DNA of 64,000 nucleotides from Bacteroidota bacterium (GTDB lineage: Bacteria > Bacteroidota > Bacteroidia > UBA4408). The stretch covers positions 186,001-250,000 of the forward strand of contig JADKCP010000004.1 in the NCBI GenBank assembly GCA_016718805.1, given 5' to 3'. Shown in pieces: positions 46,895 to 54,628 of this stretch. A program made the translations under genes and the position numbers. The notes under the pieces are model-generated. The model saw nothing but the letters and a program-made list of their open reading frames with translations. It was not told the origin of the DNA and made no database searches. Every line of letters begins with the position of its first letter. Positions within the stretch are counted from its first letter, which is position 1.

Positions 46895-48357
46895 ATGAAT
46901 CAAACATTAGAACTATATAATACTCTTACCCGAAAAAAGGAAGTTTTCACACCCATTAATTCACCATTTGTTGGACTTTATGTATGCGGGCCTACTGTTT
47001 ACAGCGATGTTCATTTAGGTAATTGCCGCACCTTTATTTCATTTGATTTAGTTTATCGTTACTTGCTTCACTTAGGCTATAAAGTGCGTTATGTGCGAAA
47101 CATTACCGATGCCGGACATTTGGAAGGCGACCGTGATGAAGGAGATGATAAATTTGCTAAAAAGGCAAAACTTGAGCAACTGGAACCCATGGAAATTGTA
47201 CAACGTTACACTTTGGGCTTTCGTCAAATAATGGCCGAGTTTAACGCATTGCCTCCCAGTATTGAGCCCACTGCTACTGGGCATATTGTAGAGCAGATTG
47301 AAATGACCAAAAAGCTTATTGCTAATGGATACGGTTATGAAGTAAATGGTACCGTATATTTTGATGTTGATAAATACGCCAAGGAGCAAGATTACGGTAT
47401 ATTAACCAACCGAAAACTTGATGATTTGTTAGACAACTCACGCGAATTGAACGGTCAGGATGAGAAGAAAGGGAGACTCGATTTTGCACTTTGGATTAAA
47501 GCAAAACCCGAACACATTATGCGTTGGCCAAGTCCGTGGGGAGAGGGATTTCCAGGTTGGCACATCGAGTGCAGCGCGATGAGCAAAAAATATTTAGGCA
47601 ATACCTTCGACATACACGGAGGTGGAATGGATTTAGCAGCAACACACCATACCAACGAAATTGCCCAATCACAAGGATGCAATCATACTAATCCGGTTAA
47701 TTATTGGATGCATGCAAATATGCTTACCGTAAATGGTGTGCGAATGAGCAAAAGTGCCGGAAATGGCTTTTTACCGGGTGAACTTTTTAAAGGCAATCAC
47801 CCCCTACTTCATAAAGGCTACAGTCCTATGGCTGTCCGCTTTTTTATGATGCAAACACATTATCGAAGTACGCTAGATTTCAGCAACGAAGCGTTACAAG
47901 CATCTGAAAAAGGTTTTGCAAAACTTATGTCAGCAATGGAAACACTTAATACCCTCAAGCATTCACCTAGCTCCTCGGTAAATTGCGCTGAACTAAGCAA
48001 TAATTGCTATGCAGCAATGAACGATGATTTTAATAGCCCTGTAGTTATTGCCAATTTATTTGAAGGGGTGCGAATTATTAATTCTGTTCATGCCGGTACC
48101 GAAACACTTACTGAACAAGATATTCAACGCTTGAAAAAATTATTCAACGATTTTGTGATCGATATTCTTGGCTTGAAAACAGAAAATCAGAAACTAGTTC
48201 AACTGCCTTAAAAGAAGTAATGCAAGTGATACTAGACATTAGAACGGATGCAAAAAACAAAAAAGATTTTGCAACATCCGATAAAATTAGAGATGAATTG
48301 CTAAGACATAACATCACTATTAAGGATACAAAAGAAGGAACAATTTGGAATTTGTAA
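46895..48357 (+). CDS. cysS: Cysteinyl-tRNA synthetase with an apparent -1 frameshift near the 3' end
   Basis: Charges tRNA(Cys) with cysteine. Seen: zinc Cys C31 in YVCGPTVY, class I HLGN (40-43), FPGWHIECSAMS, GGGMDLAATHHTNEIAQ, and RMSKS (283-287). The frame stops at 48211 after 438 codons, short of the family length of about 490. The missing end, ALKEVMQVILDIRTDAKNK...DKIRDELLRHN...KEGTIWNL, is encoded directly downstream in another frame and stops at 48357. One extra A in the run at 48176-48179 or 48183-48186 would join the two into 487 residues. Either the assembly lacks one base or the gene carries a real lesion. The start is the ATG at 46895; a TTG at 46889 is in frame but unnecessary. 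No other cysS is in the window. Confidence 0.93.
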
Positions 48358-48511
48358 ACGTTCACATTCCTACTTTGGAAAATAGAATTAGCAGTATAAG
48401 CGTTAGGTTTAAGAACGTTTTGGATTGGGTTATTCACAAGAAAAATTCGAAATGTATCAACAACGATTCTTCAAAAGAATTACAAAATAGTAGCAACTCA
48501 ATTTTTAGTAA

Positions 48512-49507
48512 GTGAAAAGAAAAGTACTTTATATTGTTGGTTCGTTAGGATTGCTTTACGCATGTTCAAATCCTACTCCTGAGACCCAAAACACTTTACC
48601 CGATGCACCTGTTCAAGAGGTTCAAAAAGTAAAAGCTCCTGATTTTAATGCCGATAGTGCTTTTAGTTTCCTGAAAAAACAAGTTGATTTTGGACCACGG
48701 GTTCCGGGAACTAAAGCACACGCAAACTGTGCTGAATTTTTTCAACGCAAACTTAAAAGCTATCAACTCGAAGTAGTACTTCAAGAAGCTCCGGTTAGCA
48801 CTTTTGATGGAAATAAATTTACTTTAAAAAATATCATTGGAGCTTACCGCCCTGAATTAAAAAAAAGAATTTTACTCACTGCTCATTGGGATTCTCGACC
48901 ATTTGCCGATGGAGATGTAATGAATATTGGAAAACCTATTGACGGTGCAAATGATGGAGCAAGTGGTGCAGCTGTTTTACTAGAAATTGCCCGCTTACTT
49001 ACCCTGCATCAACCAACTATTGGAGTTGATTTTTTATTGAATGATTTAGAAGATTATGGAGAACCTGATGGAGGTATGGTGCTGCAACGCAAAGAAGATA
49101 CATGGTGCTTGGGAACACAATATTGGGCGAAAAACAAGTCCTCCGATTATCAACCAAAATTTGGAATATTACTCGATATGGTAGGTGGCAAAAACCCTAC
49201 TTTTCCCAAAGAAGGAACATCTCTTTCCTATGCTCCCGAAATTGTAGAAAAGGTTTGGAATGTAGCCGCAAACTTAGGCTATGCAAATTATTTTATATCC
49301 GAGCAAACCGGTCAAACTACCGACGATCATTTATACATCAACAGCCTGGCAAAAATTCCTTGTATCGACATTGTTCACATGAACCCCATAACAGGCACCT
49401 ATCCAGATTTTCATCACACCCACAACGACAATTTGAACGGCATAGATAAAAACACGCTGAAAATAGTTGGTCAAACAGTTTTACAAGTACTCTATGAAGA
49501 GCAATAA
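48512..49507 (+). CDS. M28-family / glutaminyl-cyclase-like lipoprotein
   Basis: 331 residues from a GTG start. The N-terminus MKRKVLYIVGSLGLLYACSN is a lipoprotein signal with the lipobox Cys at residue 18. The zinc-binding pattern of the M28 metallopeptidase fold is present: HWDSRPFAD, IDGANDGASG, DLEDYGEPDGGM, LLDMVGGKNP and the C-terminal HMNPITGTYPDFHHTHNDN. The pattern is closest to glutaminyl-peptide cyclotransferases, which convert N-terminal Gln of exported proteins to pyroglutamate; such activity suits a phylum where many secreted proteins start with Gln after signal cleavage, as several here do. Peptidase activity is the alternative. It stands alone, with 154 bp after cysS and 50 bp before the deaminase gene. 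Confidence 0.85.
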   Translation: MKRKVLYIVGSLGLLYACSNPTPETQNTLPDAPVQEVQKVKAPDFNADSAFSFLKKQVDFGPRVPGTKAHANCAEFFQRKLKSYQLEVVLQEAPVSTFDGNKFTLKNIIGAYRPELKKRILLTAHWDSRPFADGDVMNIGKPIDGANDGASGAAVLLEIARLLTLHQPTIGVDFLLNDLEDYGEPDGGMVLQRKEDTWCLGTQYWAKNKSSDYQPKFGILLDMVGGKNPTFPKEGTSLSYAPEIVEKVWNVAANLGYANYFISEQTGQTTDDHLYINSLAKIPCIDIVHMNPITGTYPDFHHTHNDNLNGIDKNTLKIVGQTVLQVLYEEQ

Positions 49508-49557
49508 ATCCAACTTTCATTAAGAATTTTACAATTTGTTTTTACCATTAAACTTAA

Positions 49558-50025
49558 ATGATTCAATCAGTAAAACCCAGCTTTGACGATATATACATGG
49601 AACTTGCGACTAACCTGTCGCTCAAATCACATTGCGTAAAAGCGAAGGTGGGTGCCGTGTTAACAAAAGATACACGCATAATTTCTCTTGGATATAACGG
49701 CCCTCCGGCCGGAACACACAATTGCGACGAAGTTTGGCCAAGCGAAGGTTGTCCGCGCGATAGCAAAGGAAGTTGTTCGCTTGCGTTACATGCCGAACAA
49801 AATGCAATTCTATATGCAGCTAAAAACAATGTTTCCATTGAAGGTTCAACACTTTATGTAACACTCTCACCCTGCATTTCTTGTGCTCGTGTAATTTACA
49901 CTATCGGAATAAAAAAGATAATTTACCTTGATTCCTATGCCGAGTATAAAAAACTGGATGTGGATGAAGGTGTTGAATTTCTTAAAAAATTTGGCGTACA
50001 AGTGGAACGATATTCTCGAAAGTAG
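49558..50025 (+). CDS. dCMP deaminase family protein
   Basis: 155 residues. The zinc-dependent deaminase signature is complete: HAE (78-80, catalytic Glu80) and PCISC (C106, C109), with KVGAVLTKDTRIISLGYNGPP upstream. dCMP deaminases convert dCMP to dUMP for thymidylate synthesis. The segment CDEVWPSEGCPRDSKGSC with extra Cys residues is also seen in bacterial dCMP deaminases (ComEB-like). It is followed after 6 bp by the radical SAM gene, so the two are likely co-transcribed. Cytidine or other nucleotide deamination cannot be excluded from sequence alone. Confidence 0.9.
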   Translation: MIQSVKPSFDDIYMELATNLSLKSHCVKAKVGAVLTKDTRIISLGYNGPPAGTHNCDEVWPSEGCPRDSKGSCSLALHAEQNAILYAAKNNVSIEGSTLYVTLSPCISCARVIYTIGIKKIIYLDSYAEYKKLDVDEGVEFLKKFGVQVERYSRK

Positions 50026-50031
50026 TAAGCC

Positions 50032-51498
50032 ATGCAAAACACCATTTTATTTTCGCATTCCTACTTCCTTCAATTCGACCCCAAGCAATATAAACTTGGA
50101 CAACCCTATGCGCCGTTGGCAACAATTACAGCAGCTGCATTTATGCGAGAAAAGGGATATTCTGTTGATTTATTGGATGTGCAATTTGCAAACTCTGCCG
50201 AAGAACTTTTTCCATTTCTAAGAAAACAAACACCGCGCTTTTTTGTGATGTACGATGATGGGTTTAACTACCTCACCAAAATGTGTCTTACAAATATGCG
50301 TGATGCAGCTTTTAAACTCGCCCAATATGCTAAAAGCTGCGGTAGTACTGTGATTTTTTCAAGTTCTGATGCAACAGACCGAGTTGAACTTTACTTAGAG
50401 AATGGAGCCGATTATATACTAATTGGTGAAGGAGAACAAACTTTAGCAGAATTAATAGAAAACCTTACTGCCAATAAAGAAATAAGTTCAATTGCCGGAC
50501 TAGCATTTAAGCTGCAAGGTGTGATTAAACATACCGGAGCGCGATCCGTCATGCGCGATCTTGATTTACTTCCTATTCCGGCTTGGGACTTAGTAAATAT
50601 TGTTGAATATAAAATGCATTGGTTACAACAATATGGGTACTTTTCACTCAACATGAGTACTACGCGCGGCTGCCCGTTTAAATGCAACTGGTGTGCTAAA
50701 CCCATTTATGGTAATCGCTACAATTCACGCTCTGTAAAACATGTTATTGCTGAATTAAAATACCTTAACCAAATATTCGATTTTGATCATATTTGGTTTT
50801 GCGATGATATTTTTGGTTTGAAACCTGGTTGGGTTGAAGAGTTTGCAAAAGCGGTTGCGAATGAAAAACTTACATTCAAATTTAAAATACAGACCCGCGT
50901 TGATTTGTTGCTCGAAGAAAACACCATTGAATTACTTGCAGCTGCAGGTTGTGAAACAGCATGGGTTGGTGCCGAAAGTGGTTCACAGAAAATATTGGAT
51001 GCTATGGACAAGGGCACTCAGGTTTCTCAAATTTATGAAGCTACACGATTGCTCAAAAAACATGGAATTAAACCTGCTTTTTTTCTCCAATTTGGATATC
51101 CGGGTGAAACCATGCAAGATATTCAACTCACTATTCAAATGCTCAACGATTTGCTTCCGGATGATATTGGAATTTCCGTTTCTTATCCTTTACCGGGTAC
51201 AAAATTTTTTGAACAAGTAAAAAGCGAACTGAAAACAAAAACTAACTGGTCCGACTCAGACGAGTTGGCTATGCTTTTTAAAAACACCTATCCTCCCAAA
51301 TTTTATAAAGAATTACAACGCTTTGTTCATCGTAATTATCGCACAAAACAAGGGATTTCAGAATTGGTAAGTTTATTTACTCAACCACAAAAAATTTCCT
51401 TGCAAAAAATGCGCAGAATTGCAGCCTTACCGATTTATTACGCCGGGAAAAAACTATTTGAATACCGCATGAAATCCTATCAACAACAAATCGTTTAA
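50032..51498 (+). CDS. B12-binding radical SAM protein of unknown substrate
   Basis: 488 residues. An N-terminal cobalamin-binding-like domain (about 1-150, PYAPLATITAAAFMREKGYSV, ADYILIGEGEQTLAELIENL) is followed by a radical SAM core with the cluster motif C214-X3-C218-X2-C221 (STTRGCPFKCNWCAKP), IWFCDDIFG, AGCETAWVGAESGSQKILDAM and FLQFGYPGETMQDI. The C-terminus is a family-specific alpha-helical end. Related proteins include methyltransferases and BchE/HpnJ-like enzymes; the sequence does not tell which. There is no signal peptide. It is coupled to the deaminase gene upstream; 152 bp without a gene follow it. Confidence 0.85.
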   Translation: MQNTILFSHSYFLQFDPKQYKLGQPYAPLATITAAAFMREKGYSVDLLDVQFANSAEELFPFLRKQTPRFFVMYDDGFNYLTKMCLTNMRDAAFKLAQYAKSCGSTVIFSSSDATDRVELYLENGADYILIGEGEQTLAELIENLTANKEISSIAGLAFKLQGVIKHTGARSVMRDLDLLPIPAWDLVNIVEYKMHWLQQYGYFSLNMSTTRGCPFKCNWCAKPIYGNRYNSRSVKHVIAELKYLNQIFDFDHIWFCDDIFGLKPGWVEEFAKAVANEKLTFKFKIQTRVDLLLEENTIELLAAAGCETAWVGAESGSQKILDAMDKGTQVSQIYEATRLLKKHGIKPAFFLQFGYPGETMQDIQLTIQMLNDLLPDDIGISVSYPLPGTKFFEQVKSELKTKTNWSDSDELAMLFKNTYPPKFYKELQRFVHRNYRTKQGISELVSLFTQPQKISLQKMRRIAALPIYYAGKKLFEYRMKSYQQQIV

Positions 51499-51650
51499 GA
51501 GTAAAAATTAGCAAGGTTTCAATATCCAGATTGGAAATTAAAAGTGATATTTCCCTATACTCTTTATAACAATAGGTTCTTAGTTGATACATGCCATAAC
51601 TGATTAGCTTATTTCTTTTATTAATTTTACACAGCTTTTAGCAACGTTTT

Positions 51651-52910
51651 ATGTCGTCCGTCTGGATTATTATTCTTATTTCATTAGTGTGTTGCGCCTT
51701 TTTCTCGGGAATGGAAATTGCCTTCCTAACTGCCAATAAACTTCGTATAGAGTTAGAAAACAAACAAAACTATTTGCCCGCTCGTGTTTTGTCTTTCTTC
51801 GTTAAAAAACCTTCTCGCTTTATAGCGACCTGCCTGGTTGGAAATAATATTTCACTCGTTATATATGGTTTGTACATGGCGCTTATTCTTGAACCTTATT
51901 TACATCCCTATATTCATTCGCATGCAGGCCTATTAGTGATTCAAACCATTGTTTCAACTACCATTGTTTTATTAACCGCAGAATTTTTACCTAAGGCACT
52001 CTTTCGCATTAACCCTAACCGTACTTTAAATTTTTTCGCCTTACCGTTTATGTTAATCTATTGGATTATTTATCCAATTGTGCTCATTTCTGTTAATTTA
52101 TCAGAGTTTTTACTTAAAAAATTGTTTCATGTAAATCTTGATGAAACGACCTTCGTTTTTGGGCGAATTGATTTGGATAATTATGTAAGACAGGTAACCA
52201 CTGGTACAGAAAATACGGAAGAGCTGGATCATGAAATACAAATATTTCAAAATGCACTTGATTTTTCGGGCGTAAAAGTTCGCGAATGCATGGTCCCCAG
52301 AACCGAAATAGTTGCGCTGGAAGTAAATGATTCAATTGAAACATTGCGCGCAAAATTTGTTGAAACACACCTTTCAAAAATTTTGATTTATGAAGATACC
52401 ATTGATCACCTCATTGGCTATGTTCATTCCTACGAATTATTTAAAAAACCAGAAAGTATCCGGTCAATACTATTGCCGGTAATTATTGCACCAGAAACCA
52501 TGACTGCTAATGTAATTTTATCACAGCTCATAAAACAACGAAAAAGCATGGCAGTGGTGGTAGATGAGTTCGGTGGTACATCTGGTATGCTCACCATTGA
52601 AGACATTATGGAAGAAATTTTTGGTGAAATTGAGGATGAGCACGATAAGGAAGAATCTATTGAAAAGATACTTTCAGAAACTGAATTTATTTTTTCGGCG
52701 AGGTTAGAAATTGATTACCTCAACAAAGAATACAAATTAAATTTGCCTGAAAGTGAGGATTATGAAACCTTGGGAGGTTTTATTTTGAATTGGCACGAAA
52801 GTATACCTGAACTAAATGAGGAGATAAAAATGGAAGGTTTTACTTTTACTATACTTGCCGTAAACGGGCGAATGGTAGAACAGGTAAAATTAAAAGTTAC
52901 CGAAGAATAA
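51651..52910 (+). CDS. CNNM/CorC (DUF21-CBS) family membrane protein
   Basis: 419 residues. DUF21 domain with about four membrane helices (FFSGMEIAFLTANKLRIELE, FIATCLVGNNISLVIYGLYMALI, TAEFLPKALFRINPN) is followed by a CBS pair (VRECMVPRTEIVALEVND; LIKQRKSMAVVVDEFGGTSGMLTIEDIMEEIFGEIEDE) and the C-terminal CorC_HlyC domain (ARLEIDYLNKEYKLNLPESEDYETLGGFIL). Members act as divalent-metal (Mg, Co) transport or efflux proteins. In flavobacteria a relative, GldE, is tied to gliding, so a T9SS-linked role is possible but not shown. The gene stands upstream of the PorG-like gene by 75 bp. Confidence 0.9.
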   Translation: MSSVWIIILISLVCCAFFSGMEIAFLTANKLRIELENKQNYLPARVLSFFVKKPSRFIATCLVGNNISLVIYGLYMALILEPYLHPYIHSHAGLLVIQTIVSTTIVLLTAEFLPKALFRINPNRTLNFFALPFMLIYWIIYPIVLISVNLSEFLLKKLFHVNLDETTFVFGRIDLDNYVRQVTTGTENTEELDHEIQIFQNALDFSGVKVRECMVPRTEIVALEVNDSIETLRAKFVETHLSKILIYEDTIDHLIGYVHSYELFKKPESIRSILLPVIIAPETMTANVILSQLIKQRKSMAVVVDEFGGTSGMLTIEDIMEEIFGEIEDEHDKEESIEKILSETEFIFSARLEIDYLNKEYKLNLPESEDYETLGGFILNWHESIPELNEEIKMEGFTFTILAVNGRMVEQVKLKVTEE

Positions 52911-52964
52911 ATCCCAATACATGTTAATTTTATGGTTTACAATTTTCAACTCTAATTTCTTGGC

Positions 52965-52972
52965 TATTTTTG
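52965..52972 (+). promoter_or_regulatory. Possible -7 box for the porG-uppS-bamA cluster
   Basis: TATTTTTG followed by CG matches the Bacteroidota -7 element 13 bp before the ATG at 52986; the -33 element is not clear. Confidence 0.4.
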
Positions 52973-52985
52973 CGTTATATCTAAA

Positions 52986-53819
52986 ATGAAACGTTTTTTC
53001 TTATTGCTTATATGCCTGCTTTCGGCAAGCCTTTTATCGGCACAACCCAAGGATGCTAAAACCAAAGAATTTGGCTTGATGCTTGGCGTATCAGGATATG
53101 CAGGTGAGTTAAATCCTTATAACCAGTTTAGCAAACTCATGCAACCTGCAGGTGGATTGGTATTTCGTAGAGCTATAAATAGACGTTACGCGCTAAAAAG
53201 CTCGTTGCTCTACGGTAGTATAAAAGGTAGCGATGCCCTTTCAAACAATGCTTTTCAAAAAAACAGAAACCTTAATTTTAAGTCCATTTTATTAGAAGTT
53301 TCAGGACAGCTCGAATTCAATTTCATCGCTTATGAAATAGGAAATCCTGATTTTCCCTGGAGTCCATATATTTTTTGTGGCCTTTCAGGATTTTACTTCA
53401 ATCCAAAAGGAAATCAAGACGGAGCGTGGCGCGAACTTAGGCCCTTATCAACCGAAGGTCAAGGTGTTATTCCTGGTAAGAAAACCTATCCACGAACCCA
53501 AATCTCTTTTCCTTTCGGACTTGGACTAAAGGCAAACCTGGGAGATAATTTTGCTTTTTCAATTGAGATGGGCTTGCGGCGAACTTTTACTGATTATCTC
53601 GATGATGTGAGCACTGTTTATCCCGACCAAACCCTGCTTGCAGGAACAAAAGGTGAGGTTGCCACTCTGTACTCTGATCCTAGTTTACAAACCGATGTAA
53701 ACAATAATTTAAGACAAAGAGGCAATTCGCAAAACAAAGATTGGTATTCGTTTTCGGGCATTATGATTACCTATTACCTACGAAAAAAACCACCTGAATG
53801 TCCTGCATATCTTTATTGA
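52986..53819 (+). CDS. PorG-like (DUF6089) outer-membrane protein
   Basis: 277 residues. A signal peptide (to about residue 19, SLLSAQ) precedes an eight-to-ten-strand beta-barrel-like body: FGLMLGVSGYAGELNP, LKSSLLYGSIKGSD, FIAYEIGNPDFPWSPYIFCG, FPFGLGLKANLGDNFAFSIEMG and a final aromatic strand before KKPPECPAYLY. P. gingivalis PorG belongs to this family and sits directly upstream of uppS, bamA, two ompH genes and murI, the same order as here. PorG is a T9SS core component associated with the PorK/N ring. The conserved context strengthens the assignment; sequence alone gives only DUF6089. Confidence 0.82.
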   Translation: MKRFFLLLICLLSASLLSAQPKDAKTKEFGLMLGVSGYAGELNPYNQFSKLMQPAGGLVFRRAINRRYALKSSLLYGSIKGSDALSNNAFQKNRNLNFKSILLEVSGQLEFNFIAYEIGNPDFPWSPYIFCGLSGFYFNPKGNQDGAWRELRPLSTEGQGVIPGKKTYPRTQISFPFGLGLKANLGDNFAFSIEMGLRRTFTDYLDDVSTVYPDQTLLAGTKGEVATLYSDPSLQTDVNNNLRQRGNSQNKDWYSFSGIMITYYLRKKPPECPAYLY

Positions 53820-53875
53820 TATTATTGTAACTTCGCAAACTTTTAATCGTCATAACCTGTGAGGTTAGGAACAAC

Positions 53876-54622
53876 ATGAATAATCAAAATAAATTAGTTG
53901 CCGACAAACTACCAAAACACATTGCCATTATTATGGATGGGAATGGTCGTTGGGCAAAAAAACAGGGAGAAGATCGTGTTTTTGGTCATCAAAATGGAGT
54001 TGTAGCGGTTAAAGATACGGTTGAGGCTGCTGCTGAAATTGGTATCAACTATCTAACATTGTATGCTTTTAGTACTGAAAATTGGAATCGCCCACAACAA
54101 GAGGTTGACGCATTAATGCAACTTCTAATTAGTACCATTGGAAAAGAAACAGCAACACTCAATAAAAACAATATTCGCTTACAGGCAATTGGTGATTTAA
54201 AAAGCCTACCTGGCGATTGTCATGCCGAATTAATGGAAGCAATTGCCTCAACTGCCCAAAATACCCGAATGACTTTGGTTTTAGCATTAAGTTATAGTTC
54301 TAAATGGGAAATAACAAATGCTATGAAACAAATTGCAGCACAAATTGAAGCACAAAAAATTAAAGCCTCGGATGTAAATGAGTCACTCATTGAATCGATG
54401 CTTTGTACTACCGACATACCCGATCCCGAATTATTAATTAGAACCAGTGGCGAACACCGTGTAAGTAATTTTTTGCTTTGGCAAATCGCTTATACCGAAT
54501 TTTATTTCACGGATAAACTTTGGCCCGACTTCCGTAAACAAGATCTGATTGACGCTATCCTTGATTTCCAAAATCGAGAACGAAGATTTGGTAAAACTAG
54601 CGAACAATTATCTACTCATTAA
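53876..54622 (+). CDS. uppS: Undecaprenyl diphosphate synthase (isoprenyl transferase)
   Basis: 248 residues, family length. It condenses isopentenyl diphosphate onto farnesyl diphosphate to make the C55 lipid carrier for cell-wall synthesis. Visible: catalytic Asp21 in IAIIMDGNGRWAKKQG, GHQNGV, LTLYAFSTENWNRPQQEV, and the C-terminal RTSGEHRVSNFLLWQIAYTE substrate-binding signature. GAGGTTAGG about 10 bases before the ATG could serve as a ribosome-binding site. The gene is 56 bp after the PorG-like gene and 6 bp before bamA, part of the envelope cluster. Confidence 0.96.
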   Translation: MNNQNKLVADKLPKHIAIIMDGNGRWAKKQGEDRVFGHQNGVVAVKDTVEAAAEIGINYLTLYAFSTENWNRPQQEVDALMQLLISTIGKETATLNKNNIRLQAIGDLKSLPGDCHAELMEAIASTAQNTRMTLVLALSYSSKWEITNAMKQIAAQIEAQKIKASDVNESLIESMLCTTDIPDPELLIRTSGEHRVSNFLLWQIAYTEFYFTDKLWPDFRKQDLIDAILDFQNRERRFGKTSEQLSTH

Positions 54623-54628
54623 AAGTAT

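Noticed and set aside
48170..48211. Programmed -1 ribosomal frameshift in cysS
   Set aside because: No X XXY YYZ slippery heptamer is in the correct frame at the junction, and no clear stimulatory hairpin follows; an indel is simpler.
48358..48511. Possible yidD remnant after cysS
   Set aside because: No frame shows the YidD core motifs; the few suggestive residues (MYQQRFF) are not enough.
51498..51566. Weak nested inverted repeats (AGAGTA/TACTCT and GGAAAT/ATTTCC) after the radical SAM gene
   Set aside because: Six-bp stems with long loops and no T run in AT-rich DNA are not convincing as a terminator or riboswitch.
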